The notes under the pieces were generated by a model. The model made no database searches. It saw nothing but the letters and a program-made list of their open reading frames with translations, and had not been told where the DNA came from. Shown here in pieces: positions 1 to 12,038 of a stretch of DNA of 64,000 bases. Where the stretch lies: positions 17,837 through 81,836 of the forward strand of contig NZ_FQXE01000019.1 in assembly GCF_900129885.1 (NCBI RefSeq), in the 5' to 3' direction. The translations under genes were made by a program, and so were the position numbers. Position 1 is the first letter of the stretch; every line of letters starts with the position of its first letter. The DNA is from Pollutimonas bauzanensis (lineage in GTDB: Bacteria > Pseudomonadota > Gammaproteobacteria > Burkholderiales > Burkholderiaceae_B).

Positions 1-1391
<1,391 letters not shown>

Positions 1392-1460
1392 TTAGAAATT
1401 TTATTATCTGTCACGCTACACAATGCTACGCCGGCCCGCGCGGCGCCATGCGCGGCGGGC

Positions 1461-1910
1461 TTATCGATCGGGCCGGGCGGGGCTGGCGGCCTCCTGCCGC
1501 AAGCGCTGTTCGAGCACGCTCAGCATCGTGCCCAGCGCCTGCATGTCCCGCGGCGACAAATCGCCCAGCGCCCTTTCGATGAAGGCCGTGCGCCGCGGCA
1601 GGGTCTGTTCGACCACCTTCCTGCCCTGCGCCGTCAGGGCCACATTGGTCAGCCGGTTGTCGCTCGCGTCGTTGTGGCGTTCGACCCAGCCTTTATTCTC
1701 GATGACCTGGATCTGGCGCGTAAGGGCGGCGGGGTCCATGCGCAAGGCGAGCGCAAGCTGCTTCTGGGAAGCCTCCCCGGACTCATGCAAATGCAGCAAT
1801 ATGCGCCAGCGCGGCATGGACTGGCCGATATTGGCTTCGAAGGCCGACATCAGGGCGCGATAGGTGCGGCCCAGTTGCTGCATGACCTGCAACTGCGGGT
1901 TATCGCTCAT
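1461..1910 (-). CDS. MarR-family transcriptional regulator
   Basis: A 149-residue winged-helix regulator of the MarR type, which usually represses an adjacent efflux or detoxification gene until a phenolic or other small ligand binds. The wHTH core is seen in RWRILLHLHESGEASQKQLA, then the recognition-helix stretch MDPAALTRQIQVIENKGWVE and the wing with the usual D-R pair (DASDNRLTNVALT). The ATG overlaps the stop of the upstream MFS gene by four bases (ATGA), so the two are translationally coupled and the pump probably carries its own regulator. The likely operator is the palindrome at 3529-3543. The ligand cannot be read from sequence. Confidence 0.92.
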   Translation of the reverse strand: MSDNPQLQVMQQLGRTYRALMSAFEANIGQSMPRWRILLHLHESGEASQKQLALALRMDPAALTRQIQVIENKGWVERHNDASDNRLTNVALTAQGRKVVEQTLPRRTAFIERALGDLSPRDMQALGTMLSVLEQRLRQEAASPARPDR

Positions 1911-3514
1911 GGCTGCTCCCCGCTGCCGGGTCCCACGGTCGCCACCGTGCGCGACAGGCGTATCACGGGCACGCGGCAGACCCATGCGAAAGCCAGCACG
2001 GCCATCAGCAAGGTCACGATCAGGCCCAGGTGAACGGCCGACACCAGCGCGGCCCTTGCGGTTTCTATGAAGGCATCGCCCTGCAGGCTCAGGCGCTGCA
2101 GGTGCGCCATGAAATCGCTCTGCACCGACTGGCTCACCAGCACTTGCGGATCCTCCAGCAAGGAAAGCCAGGGCGCGCCCCGGGCTTCGGGCAGCGATAG
2201 CCGCACGATACTGACATAGTAATGAGTCACCAGCGTTCCTATGACGGCCATGCCCAGCATGCCGCCTATCATGCGCACCGACTGCAGCAGCGCCGTGGAA
2301 ATCCCCAGCAAGGCGCGGCCGGCGCTTTCCTGGGCGAATACCGTCAGATTGGGCATGACGAAGCCCAGGCCGGTGCCCGCCATCATCATGTATATGACCA
2401 CCATCCAGCGTGATGTCGCCTTGCCGGAGAAAACCAGGCCCAGGCAAGCCAGCACCATAAGCCCGAAGCCCAGGTAAAGAATGTGATTGGGTGTATTCAG
2501 GCGCACCACGATGCGGCTGTTGGCGACGCTGCCTACGGTGATGAAGACCACCAGCGGGGTGATCAGCAAGCCCACTTCCTGGGGCGTCAGGCCAAAGCCG
2601 CCCTGCAGCAGCAAGGGCAGGTAGAACAGTAGGACGAACATGATGAAGCCGGTGAAGAGCGACAGGCAGAACAGGGCCGCCAGGCTTTTATTGCGGAACA
2701 TTTCCAGCGGCAGCAAGGGTTCGGGGCAGCGCTTTTCCCAGAAGACCAGGGCGAAGAAGGCGGCCACCGCCAGCGCGCCCAGCAGCACCATGTAGAAGCT
2801 GGCGCCATGCACCGGCAGTAATTCCACGAAGACCTGCAGGCTGCCCAGCCCCAATGCGATGAGTACGGCGCCCTGCCAGTGGAGCCGGATCTTGCCGCGC
2901 TGGATTTGCCGTATATGGGGCAGGAAGCGCCAGACAAAATACAGGCTGATCGCGCCTATGGGCAGGTTGACATAGAAAACCGAGCGCCATCCCGCGTACT
3001 GGGTGAGGAATCCTCCCAGCGAGGGGCCAAAAGCATTGGCGATGCCGAAGGCCGCGGTCATCAGCACCTGCCAGCGCAGACGCACATGGGTGTCGGTGAA
3101 CAAGTCCGGAACGCAGGCAAAGGCGGTGCCGACCAGCATGCCCCCGCCTATGCCCTGCAGCGCGCGCGCCAGGACCAGTTGCAGCATGGTGTCGGCCATG
3201 CCGCACAGGGCGGAGGCAAGGGTGAACACGACGATGGAGGCGACAACGAAAGGCTTGCGGCCGTAATAGTCGCCCAGACGGCCGAATATCGGGATGGTGA
3301 TGACGGAGGTGAGCAGGTAGGAAGTGGCCACCCAGGCGTAGAGCTCGAACCCGTTGAGTTCGGCGACGATGGTGGGAAGAGCCGTTCCGACCACGGTCTG
3401 GTCGACGGCGACCAGCATGGTGACGAAGCATAATCCCAGCATGGCGAGCAGCGACTGCCGCACCGACAGGATGCGGCCGGTGCCCGAGGGTTGCGGAGTG
3501 GGCTGCGGAGACAT
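1907..3514 (-). CDS. MFS drug efflux transporter, DHA2 (EmrB/QacA) type
   Basis: An inner-membrane proton-coupled exporter of 535 residues with the length and hydrophobic pattern of the 14-helix DHA2 family. Helix 1 carries the family signature around VAVDQTVVGTALPTI, and the loop between helices 2 and 3 has the MFS motif GRLGDYYGRKP. Start ATG at 3514 is preceded by AAAGG at good spacing; the open frame extends further upstream but without a plausible start. It forms a two-gene operon with the MarR gene (4-bp overlap). Substrate unknown; family members export hydrophobic drugs, dyes or aromatic acids. Confidence 0.92.
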   Translation of the reverse strand: MSPQPTPQPSGTGRILSVRQSLLAMLGLCFVTMLVAVDQTVVGTALPTIVAELNGFELYAWVATSYLLTSVITIPIFGRLGDYYGRKPFVVASIVVFTLASALCGMADTMLQLVLARALQGIGGGMLVGTAFACVPDLFTDTHVRLRWQVLMTAAFGIANAFGPSLGGFLTQYAGWRSVFYVNLPIGAISLYFVWRFLPHIRQIQRGKIRLHWQGAVLIALGLGSLQVFVELLPVHGASFYMVLLGALAVAAFFALVFWEKRCPEPLLPLEMFRNKSLAALFCLSLFTGFIMFVLLFYLPLLLQGGFGLTPQEVGLLITPLVVFITVGSVANSRIVVRLNTPNHILYLGFGLMVLACLGLVFSGKATSRWMVVIYMMMAGTGLGFVMPNLTVFAQESAGRALLGISTALLQSVRMIGGMLGMAVIGTLVTHYYVSIVRLSLPEARGAPWLSLLEDPQVLVSQSVQSDFMAHLQRLSLQGDAFIETARAALVSAVHLGLIVTLLMAVLAFAWVCRVPVIRLSRTVATVGPGSGEQP

Positions 3515-3528
3515 TAAAACCTTTGATC

Positions 3529-3543
3529 TATCAATGATTGATA
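3529..3543. promoter_or_regulatory. 15-bp palindrome, candidate MarR operator
   Basis: TATCAATGATTGATA is a perfect palindrome around one central base, lying just upstream of the ribosome binding site of the MFS-marR operon. On the operon strand a TTGACT hexamer directly abuts it (3544-3549), as expected for an operator that blocks a promoter. I cannot place a good -10. Binding by the MarR protein is inferred from position and symmetry. Confidence 0.55.
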
Positions 3544-3652
3544 AGTCAATAATTTTAACGGAGGAATCGGCGAAAGCGCAAGCGGCGGCCATGCCGGGAA
3601 TTTGCGGCACGCGGCGAAGCCGCCGCGTGCTCGGCCGCAAGCGGCCGTGCGC

Positions 3653-5371
<1,719 letters not shown>

Positions 5372-5429
5372 TTATAGCAGTCGCCCCGCCCCCGCCCGCC
5401 AGTCCTGGACGGCGATACCGATGTTTTGT

Positions 5430-7247
5430 TCAGATTTGCGCTGTGCGCTCCAGCAGCCATTCGCGGGCCGGGCCGTCGACCAGGGGCAGCAGGCGGCGGC
5501 GCACCTCGCCGTGGTAGTCGTTCAGCCACGCGCGCTCGGCTTCGGCCAGCAGCCCAGGCTCGATGCAGCGGGTATCGATCGGGCACAAGGTCAGCGTTTC
5601 GAACTTCAGGAACTCGCCGAATTCGGTCTCGGCCGCGGGAACGGCAAGCACCAGGTTCTCTATGCGTATGCCCCACGAGCCCGGGCGATACAGCCCCGGC
5701 TCGTTCGAGGTGATCATGCCCGGCTGCATGGCCATGTCCGCGTTGACATTGGCCCGGTAGGCTATCGACTGCGGACCTTCATGCACATTCAGGAAATAGC
5801 CCACCCCGTGGCCGGTGCCATGGCCGTAGTCGGCGCCGGTCTGCCAGATGGGCATGCGCGCTATCGTATCCAGCAGCGGCGACAGCGTGCCGCGCGGGAA
5901 TACCGCCAGCGACAAGGCTATCATTCCCTTGAGCACCGCCGTGTAGTCGCGTTTCTGCGCGGTGCTGGCCTGCCCTACCGGCACGACGCGCGTGATGTCG
6001 GTCGTTCCGCCCAGATACTGGCCGCCCGAGTCTATCAGCAGCAGGCCGTCGCCCTCGATCACGGCGTGCGAGGCTTCGGTGGCGTGGTAATGCGGCATCG
6101 CGCCATTGGCGTTGAAGGCGGCGATGGTGCCGAAGCTGGGCGTCACGAAATTGGGGCGGCGGCTGCGCGCCTCGGTGATTTTTTCGTCTATGGTGAGCTC
6201 GGTGATGCGCTGCGCGCCCTGCGCCGCTTCGAACCACGCGAAGAATTCGCACAATGCCGCGCCGTCCTGTTCCATGCTGCGGCGCACGTGATCCGCTTCG
6301 GCGGCGTTCTTGCGCGACTTGAACAGTTGCGAGGGATTGAGCGCTTCCACCTTGCCGACGTAAGCCGCTGCCGCCAGGACACCCACAGTGCTGCGGGCCG
6401 GATCGAACAGCAGGGTTTCCTTTTCACCGAGGCTGGCCAGGGCGCCGGCGGCGCCATCGTAGGGTTCGATGCCGACGCCGTCCTGGCGCAGGATATCGGC
6501 CAGGCCGGCGTCGATTTTCCCCGGCGCGACGAACAGGCGCGCGCTATCCTTGCCTATCAGCGCGTGCGCCAGGAAAACCGGATTGTAGGAAACATCATTG
6601 CCGCGCAAATTGAACAGCCAGGCGATGTCGTCGAGCGACGATATCCAGTGCCAGTCGGCCTTGCGTTCGGCCATTGCGGCCCGCAGGGCCGCCAGGTTGG
6701 CGGCGCGCGAGCGGCAGGCAAAAGGCGGCAGGTGCTCGTACACCGTGCCTCGCGGCAGGCCGGGACGCTCCGGCCAGATGCCGTCGAGCAGATCGAGGTC
6801 GCACGCCAGCCTGATGCCCTGGTCCGCGAAAGCCGCCAGCCATTGCCGCTGCGCCTGGACGGCCAGCACCTGGCCGTCCAGGCCCACGCGCGCGCCGCGC
6901 GGCAGCGTGGCGGCCAGCCATTGCGCCGGGCCGGGCACGTCGGCGGCGCCCGCGCGCATGGTCTGTATGCCCGTGCCCGCCAGGTCGTGGTCGGCCTGCT
7001 CCCAGTAGCGGCTATCCGTCCACAGCCCCGCGAAGCCGGCCGTCACCACCAGGGTGCCCGCCGACCCGTCGAAACCGCTAAGCCATTGCCTGCCCTGCCA
7101 GTGTTCCGGCAGATATTCGGACAGATGGGGATCGGCCGACAGCACCACCCAGGCGTCCACCTTGCGCGCCAGCATGGCGGCCTGCAGGGCCTGGATGCGT
7201 TCGGCATGGACGCGGGAGCGATGTTCAGCGCTGACTGGGAGATTCAC
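5430..7247 (-). CDS. Xaa-Pro aminopeptidase, M24B family (long form)
   Basis: A 605-residue metallopeptidase predicted to remove N-terminal residues that precede proline. It is the long, three-domain aminopeptidase-P form, with two creatinase-like N-terminal domains, rather than the ~440-residue PepP form. The pita-bread catalytic domain carries the dimetal ligands: Asp in IDSGGQYLGGTTD, His in GHGTGHGVGYF, Glu in TSNEPGLY and a final Glu in GIRIENL. The start is GTG at 7247, preceded by AAAGGA at five bases. It lies 47 bp downstream of scoB on the same strand and may be co-transcribed. Confidence 0.93.
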   Translation of the reverse strand: MNLPVSAEHRSRVHAERIQALQAAMLARKVDAWVVLSADPHLSEYLPEHWQGRQWLSGFDGSAGTLVVTAGFAGLWTDSRYWEQADHDLAGTGIQTMRAGAADVPGPAQWLAATLPRGARVGLDGQVLAVQAQRQWLAAFADQGIRLACDLDLLDGIWPERPGLPRGTVYEHLPPFACRSRAANLAALRAAMAERKADWHWISSLDDIAWLFNLRGNDVSYNPVFLAHALIGKDSARLFVAPGKIDAGLADILRQDGVGIEPYDGAAGALASLGEKETLLFDPARSTVGVLAAAAYVGKVEALNPSQLFKSRKNAAEADHVRRSMEQDGAALCEFFAWFEAAQGAQRITELTIDEKITEARSRRPNFVTPSFGTIAAFNANGAMPHYHATEASHAVIEGDGLLLIDSGGQYLGGTTDITRVVPVGQASTAQKRDYTAVLKGMIALSLAVFPRGTLSPLLDTIARMPIWQTGADYGHGTGHGVGYFLNVHEGPQSIAYRANVNADMAMQPGMITSNEPGLYRPGSWGIRIENLVLAVPAAETEFGEFLKFETLTLCPIDTRCIEPGLLAEAERAWLNDYHGEVRRRLLPLVDGPAREWLLERTAQI

Positions 7248-7294
7248 GATATTCCTTTAATCGGGGCGGCGCAGCGGGCGCGCCCCTGGACAAA

Positions 7295-7948
7295 CTACGC
7301 GACGGCCGTGACGTCGAGCTTGGCGCCGGTCTTGGACTGGATTTCCTCGGCCGTCACGCCCGGCGCCAGTTCGATCAGCTTGAGGCCGTCATCGCCGACT
7401 TCCATGACGCCCAGATCGGTGATGATCAGGTCCACCACGCCCACCCCGGTCAAGGGCAAGGTGCACTCGGGCAATAGCTTGATGTCCTGCGTGCCGTCTT
7501 TTTTGCGGGCCACATGCTCCATCAGCACCACGACCCTGCCGACGCCGGCGACCAGGTCCATGGCGCCGCCCATGCCCTTGATCATCTTGCCGGGTATCAT
7601 CCAGTTGGCGAGGTCGCCTTTCTCGGAAACCTGCATGGCCCCCAGGATGGCCAGGTTGATCTTGCCGCCGCGTATCATGGCGAACGAATCCGCCGACGCG
7701 AAGATGGACGAACCGGGCAAGGTGGTGATGGTCTGCTTGCCGGCGTTGATCAGGTCCGGATCGATTTCATCATCGGTGGGGAATGGGCCTATGCCCAGCA
7801 GTCCATTTTCGGATTGCAGCCAGACTTCGATCCCTTGGGGCACATGATTGGCCACCATGGTGGGCAAGCCTATGCCGAGGTTCACGTAGTAGCCGTCTTG
7901 CAGTTCACGAGCGGCGCGCGCCGCCATTTCATCACGGTTCCAGGCCAT
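7295..7948 (-). CDS. scoB: 3-oxoacid CoA-transferase, subunit B
   Basis: Beta subunit of the CoA-transferase that moves CoA between succinyl-CoA and acetoacetate or another 3-oxoacid, feeding ketone bodies or aromatic catabolites into acetyl-CoA. Shows [12 protein letters not shown] near the N-terminus and the [10 protein letters not shown] segment holding the catalytic glutamate. I start it at ATG 7948 because AAGGAG lies seven bases upstream; the ATG at 7954 is only one base from that site. 217 residues, normal for the subunit. It follows scoA by two bases. The same fold serves 3-oxoadipate CoA-transferase (PcaJ), so the substrate is not certain. Confidence 0.93.
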   Translation of the reverse strand: MAWNRDEMAARAARELQDGYYVNLGIGLPTMVANHVPQGIEVWLQSENGLLGIGPFPTDDEIDPDLINAGKQTITTLPGSSIFASADSFAMIRGGKINLAILGAMQVSEKGDLANWMIPGKMIKGMGGAMDLVAGVGRVVVLMEHVARKKDGTQDIKLLPECTLPLTGVGVVDLIITDLGVMEVGDDGLKLIELAPGVTAEEIQSKTGAKLDVTAVA

Positions 7949-7950
7949 GG

Positions 7951-8658
7951 TCATGCTCCTTGGGCATTGCGCACGGTGCGCTGTTCAATACGTTTCTCGG
8001 GGTGGGCGTTGAGCACGATGCGGTGCACATATATGCCCGGAAGATGGACCTGGTCCGGATCGAAGGCGCCGACATCGACGATTTCCTCGACCTCGACTAT
8101 CGTCACTTTGCCGGCCATGGCGACATTGGGATTGAAATTGCGCGCCGTCTTGCGGAACACCAGGTTGCCGCTGCGGTCGGCCTTGTAGGCCTTGACCAGC
8201 GACACATCGGGAACCAGCGAGCGCTCCATGACGTATTCTTCGCCGTCGAACTCGCGGATTTCCTTGCCGTCGGCCACGATGGTGCCCACGCCGGTGCGGG
8301 TGAAAAAGGCCGGAATGCCGGCGCCGCCGGCGCGCAGTTTTTCCGCCAGCGTGCCCTGCGGCGTGAATTCGAGCTCGAGTTCGCCCGCCAGGTATTGGCG
8401 CTCGAATTCCTTGTTTTCGCCGACATACGACGCGATCATCTTCCTGATCTGGCGCGTGCTCAGCAACTGGCCCAGGCCGAAGCCGTCGACGCCGGCGTTG
8501 TTGCTGATGCATGTCAGGTTCTGCACGCCGGAATCGCGCAATGCCGCAATCAAGGCCTCGGGAATGCCGCAAAGACCGAAGCCCCCGACGGCTATGGTCT
8601 GATCGTCGGCGACGACGCCTTTAAGTGCTTCTGCGGCACTTGCATAGACTTTATCCAT
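7951..8658 (-). CDS. scoA: 3-oxoacid CoA-transferase, subunit A
   Basis: Alpha subunit partner of scoB. The CoA-transferase family I signature is visible as [14 protein letters not shown] near residue 25, followed by a conserved SNNAG segment. Start ATG at 8658 is chosen over the preceding in-frame GTG (8661) because GAGG sits eight bases before the ATG. 235 residues. Directly followed by scoB, the usual order. The thioesterase gene upstream ends 66 bp before this start and could belong to the same unit. A 3-oxoadipate CoA-transferase (PcaI) role cannot be excluded, though no other pca gene is visible nearby. Confidence 0.93.
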   Translation of the reverse strand: MDKVYASAAEALKGVVADDQTIAVGGFGLCGIPEALIAALRDSGVQNLTCISNNAGVDGFGLGQLLSTRQIRKMIASYVGENKEFERQYLAGELELEFTPQGTLAEKLRAGGAGIPAFFTRTGVGTIVADGKEIREFDGEEYVMERSLVPDVSLVKAYKADRSGNLVFRKTARNFNPNVAMAGKVTIVEVEEIVDVGAFDPDQVHLPGIYVHRIVLNAHPEKRIEQRTVRNAQGA

Positions 8659-8724
8659 CACTCCATCCTCATTTCAAAACTTCAATCAAAAAAAATCGAT
8701 AATGCGCGCCGGCCCGCCATGCCG

Positions 8725-9165
8725 TCAGACAGCCAGCACCCGCGCGAACTTGGCCAGTTCGCCGGGCGTCCAGGGCGAAGACTTGCCCGTGCGGGAATCC
8801 GCGCCGACGATCACGTATTTGCCTGTCGCGTAGGGTACCCCCGGCTCGTCCTCACGCTCGATCAGCGTATCCATGGCCATGCTGGACCGCCCGATGCGCG
8901 CCAGCACCTGGGTGACCACCACCGTCGCCGGATAGGTCAGCGGCTTGAGGAAATCGCAGGACGCATGCGCCAGGATGCCCACCCGGGTCGCAGGCAGGCT
9001 GATGCCCGCCGAATGGAACAGCTGAACGCGGGCTTCTTCAAAATAGCGGAAATACACGGCATTGTTGACATGGTTCTGCGCGTCCTGGTCGCCCCAGCGC
9101 ACCGGGATGGCGCAACGAAACGCGGCGCCGACGGGGGGGACGCAAGGCGGGTCGGAAAGCTGCAT
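8725..9165 (-). CDS. Acyl-CoA thioesterase, 4HBT hotdog family
   Basis: A small (146 aa) hotdog-fold enzyme expected to hydrolyse an acyl-CoA or hydroxybenzoyl-CoA-like thioester. The active-site signature is seen at residues 22-46: RWGDQDAQNHVNNAVYFRYF, with the catalytic Asp and the HVNN helix start typical of YbgC/FadM-like proteins. It heads the minus-strand run thioesterase-scoA-scoB-aminopeptidase and faces ETF-ubiquinone oxidoreductase across a 225-bp divergent region, which fits acyl-CoA or organic-acid metabolism. Exact substrate unknown. Confidence 0.87.
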   Translation of the reverse strand: MQLSDPPCVPPVGAAFRCAIPVRWGDQDAQNHVNNAVYFRYFEEARVQLFHSAGISLPATRVGILAHASCDFLKPLTYPATVVVTQVLARIGRSSMAMDTLIEREDEPGVPYATGKYVIVGADSRTGKSSPWTPGELAKFARVLAV

Positions 9166-9288
9166 AAGGAAAATGCCTTTTTCGCTAAAATCGAATGAAC
9201 AAGTATAACGGCAAGCAAGGCCCTGTAGAACCGCCGCCGCGCGCCCGGTTCGGCGCCGGCCACACGGGCGACGCCGCCGCGAGAGGCC

Positions 9289-9316
9289 TTGTCCGGGCCT
9301 TGCTCCAGACTACAAT
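9289..9316 (+). promoter_or_regulatory. Candidate sigma-70 promoter for ETF-QO
   Basis: TTGTCC (9289-9294) and TACAAT (9311-9316) are separated by 16 bases, about 75 bases before the ETF-QO start codon, in the divergent region with the thioesterase gene. This is a pattern match only. Confidence 0.4.
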
Positions 9317-9390
9317 ACAATTAAGTCATAAAACGAAACACTGGTCCCACGGGCCACCGCCACACCAGACTTACGGGAGATCCTTACAAA

Positions 9391-11037
9391 ATGGCTGAAC
9401 GCGAATCAATGGAATACGATGTGGTCGTGGTCGGCGCGGGGCCGGCCGGCCTGGCGGCCGCCATACGGCTGAAGCAACTGGCGGCCGAGCGCGACCACGA
9501 AATCAGCGTTTGCGTGCTTGAAAAGGGCGCGGAAGTCGGCGCCCATATCCTGTCCGGCGCGGTGATGGACCCGCGCGCCCTGAATGAACTGATTCCCGAC
9601 TGGAAAGAAAAAGGCGCGCCGCTGGACACCGCCGTAAGCGAAGACAAATTCCTGTTCCTGAGCGAAAAAGGTTCGCGCTCGACCCCGAAATGGCTGCTGC
9701 CCGAATGCTTCCACAACCATGGCAGCTATATCGTGCGCCTGGGCAATGTGGTGCGCTGGATGGGCGAGCAGGCCGAAGGCCTGGGGGTGGACCTCTTCCC
9801 CGGCTTCGCCGCCACCGAGATCCTCTACACCGAAACCGGCGCCGTCAAAGGCGTGGCGACGGGCGACATGGGCGTCGCGCGCGACGGCTCGCACACCGCG
9901 CATTACCAGCCCGGCATGGAACTGCACGCCCGCTACACGGTTTTCGCCGAAGGCTCGCGCGGCCAATTGGGGCGCGAACTGATAGCCCGCTACAAGCTGG
10001 ACGCCGGCCGCGACCCGCAAAGCTACGGCATAGGCATCAAGGAAATGTGGGAGGTCGATCCTTCCCAGTCGCAGCCCGGGCTGGTCATGCACACGGCGGG
10101 CTGGCCGCTGGACTCGGACACCTACGGCGGGTCCTTCCTGTACCACCTGGCCGACAATATCGTGGTGGTCGGGCTGGTGGTCGGGCTGGACTATGCCAAT
10201 CCATGGCTCTCGCCCTTCGAAGAATTCCAGCGCTACAAGACGCATCCGGCGATACGCCCCACCTTCGAAGGCGCCAAGCGCATCGCCTATGGGGCGCGCT
10301 CGCTGACGGCCGGCGGGCTGCTGTCCCTGCCCAAGCTGTGCTTTCCCGGCGGCGTCATGGTCGGCTGTGAAGCCGGCGTGCTCAATGCCTCGCGCATCAA
10401 GGGCAGCCATTCGGCCATCAAGACCGGCGCCCTGGCCGCCGAAGCGGCGTTCGACGCCATCGTGGCCGATCGCCGCCACGACGAACTGGTGGCCTACCCC
10501 GCGGCATTCGAAAGCTCCTGGCTGCACGCCGAACTCAACAAGTCGCGCAATTTCAAGCAATGGTTCAAGAAGGGCCGTACCGTCGCCACCTTGATGACAG
10601 GCATAGAGCAATGGCTGCTGAAAGGCAAAATGCCCTGGACGCTGCACCACAGCAAGCCGGACCACGCCTGTCTGCAGCCCGCGGCGGAATGCGCGCGGAT
10701 CGATTACCCCAAGCCCGACGGCAAGCTGACCTTCGATCGCCTCAGCTCGGTATTCATCTCGAATACCAACCACGAGGAAAACGAACCCGTGCACCTGACG
10801 CTCAAGGACCCCTCGATTCCGGTGTCGGTCAACCTGGCCAAGTATGGCGGCCCGGAAGCGCGCTATTGCCCGGCGGGCGTCTATGAGTTCGTCAAGACGG
10901 ACAAAGGCGAAGACCGCCTGCAGATCAATGCGCAGAACTGTGTGCACTGCAAGACCTGCGATATCAAGGATCCCCTGCAGAACATTGTGTGGGTGGCGCC
11001 TCAAGGCGGCGAAGGGCCGGTCTACAACGGGATGTAA
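9391..11037 (+). CDS. Electron transfer flavoprotein-ubiquinone oxidoreductase (ETF-QO)
   Basis: Membrane-associated flavoprotein that passes electrons from reduced ETF, filled by acyl-CoA and other dehydrogenases, to ubiquinone. 548 residues, as usual. Visible parts are the N-terminal FAD dinucleotide motif VVVGAGPAGLAAA (about residues 12-24), the central GG-doublet/quinone-binding region (GGLLSLPKLCFPGG), and the C-terminal 4Fe-4S domain with CPAGVYEF and NCVHCKTCDIKDP. An in-frame ATG at 9409 is an alternative start. The gene ends three bases before the convergent DMT transporter gene. No ETF subunit genes lie in the window. Confidence 0.97.
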   Translation: MAERESMEYDVVVVGAGPAGLAAAIRLKQLAAERDHEISVCVLEKGAEVGAHILSGAVMDPRALNELIPDWKEKGAPLDTAVSEDKFLFLSEKGSRSTPKWLLPECFHNHGSYIVRLGNVVRWMGEQAEGLGVDLFPGFAATEILYTETGAVKGVATGDMGVARDGSHTAHYQPGMELHARYTVFAEGSRGQLGRELIARYKLDAGRDPQSYGIGIKEMWEVDPSQSQPGLVMHTAGWPLDSDTYGGSFLYHLADNIVVVGLVVGLDYANPWLSPFEEFQRYKTHPAIRPTFEGAKRIAYGARSLTAGGLLSLPKLCFPGGVMVGCEAGVLNASRIKGSHSAIKTGALAAEAAFDAIVADRRHDELVAYPAAFESSWLHAELNKSRNFKQWFKKGRTVATLMTGIEQWLLKGKMPWTLHHSKPDHACLQPAAECARIDYPKPDGKLTFDRLSSVFISNTNHEENEPVHLTLKDPSIPVSVNLAKYGGPEARYCPAGVYEFVKTDKGEDRLQINAQNCVHCKTCDIKDPLQNIVWVAPQGGEGPVYNGM

Positions 11038-11040
11038 AGG

Positions 11041-12009
11041 TCAGGCGCCGGAAGCGCGGCGCCGGCTCTTGGCGCCGCGGGACGGCAGGTTGATGACCAC
11101 CAGGCCGGCCATGATCAGCGCGATGCCCGCCAGCTCCAGCGGCGTGGGCCGTTCCGCCAGCAGCAGCCAGGCCAGGATGATGGTAAGCACCGGCACCCCC
11201 AGGCTGGACATGCCCGCTATCGTGGCGCTGACGCGCCGCACCACGGACAGCCACAGCCACCAGCCCAGCGCCGACGCCAATATGGCCATATACGCCATCC
11301 CCCAGAACAGGTCCGGCTGCCAGTCTATGGCGCGCTGCGGCAACAGCAAGGCCACAGGCAGGGTCAGCACCGCGCCCAGGAACATCTGCCACGTCGTCAG
11401 GTTGAGCACCTCGACCCTATGGCGCTGGAACATTTTCTTGGTCAGCACCACGCCCAGCCCCCAGCTCGCGCCGCCTCCCAGGGCCAGCAAAGATCCCCAC
11501 AGGCTGCCCATGCCTTGCCATGGCGCGATCACCGCGGCCAGGCCCAGCGCGGCAAGCACGAGCGCCGCCGCGTGGCGGCGCGCCGGGCGCTCGCCCAGCA
11601 GCAGCCAGGCGAACAGCACCACCCAGAACGGCATGGTATAGGCCAGCATCACCACGTGCCCCGCCCCTCCGCTCACCAGCGCCAGCTGACACAGGCACTG
11701 GAAGGCCGTGGTCTGGAAAACGGCAATGCCCACCGTCAGCCAGAACGGCGGGAATTTCAGCGACCGGCGCGTCGCGAGCAGCAGGAAAAACAGCACCATG
11801 AAGGCCAGGCCATAGCGGGCCATCACCAGGTCGAAGGGCCCGATGAAATTCGACAGATGCTTCATGACGATCCAGCTGAACCCCCACAACGCCACGGTAA
11901 CGCTCATCAGGAACAGGGCGCGGCGATCCGTCTGGTCTGCTTTCAAGAAACGCTCCACTAGAGGAAAATGTATAAAAAAATCAGGCCGGAGCCTGATTGG
12001 GTGCTTCAA
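11041..12009 (-). CDS. DMT-superfamily (EamA) transporter
   Basis: A 10-helix inner-membrane permease of the drug/metabolite transporter superfamily with two EamA repeats: residues about 30-165 (beginning LFLMSVTVALWGFSWIVMK) and 180-305 (ending in the typical ERPTPLELAGIALIMAGLVV). Such proteins export amino acids, metabolites or drugs; the substrate is not readable. Its start is 29 bp downstream of acs, so read-through is likely. The first ~25 residues are not hydrophobic and may not be translated: in-frame GTG and TTG codons occur just before the ADQTDRR segment, the TTG behind a GGAG-like site. Confidence 0.85.
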   Translation of the reverse strand: MKHPIRLRPDFFIHFPLVERFLKADQTDRRALFLMSVTVALWGFSWIVMKHLSNFIGPFDLVMARYGLAFMVLFFLLLATRRSLKFPPFWLTVGIAVFQTTAFQCLCQLALVSGGAGHVVMLAYTMPFWVVLFAWLLLGERPARRHAAALVLAALGLAAVIAPWQGMGSLWGSLLALGGGASWGLGVVLTKKMFQRHRVEVLNLTTWQMFLGAVLTLPVALLLPQRAIDWQPDLFWGMAYMAILASALGWWLWLSVVRRVSATIAGMSSLGVPVLTIILAWLLLAERPTPLELAGIALIMAGLVVINLPSRGAKSRRRASGA

Positions 12010-12038
12010 TGGAAGCCCGCCGCCACGATACTACGGAT

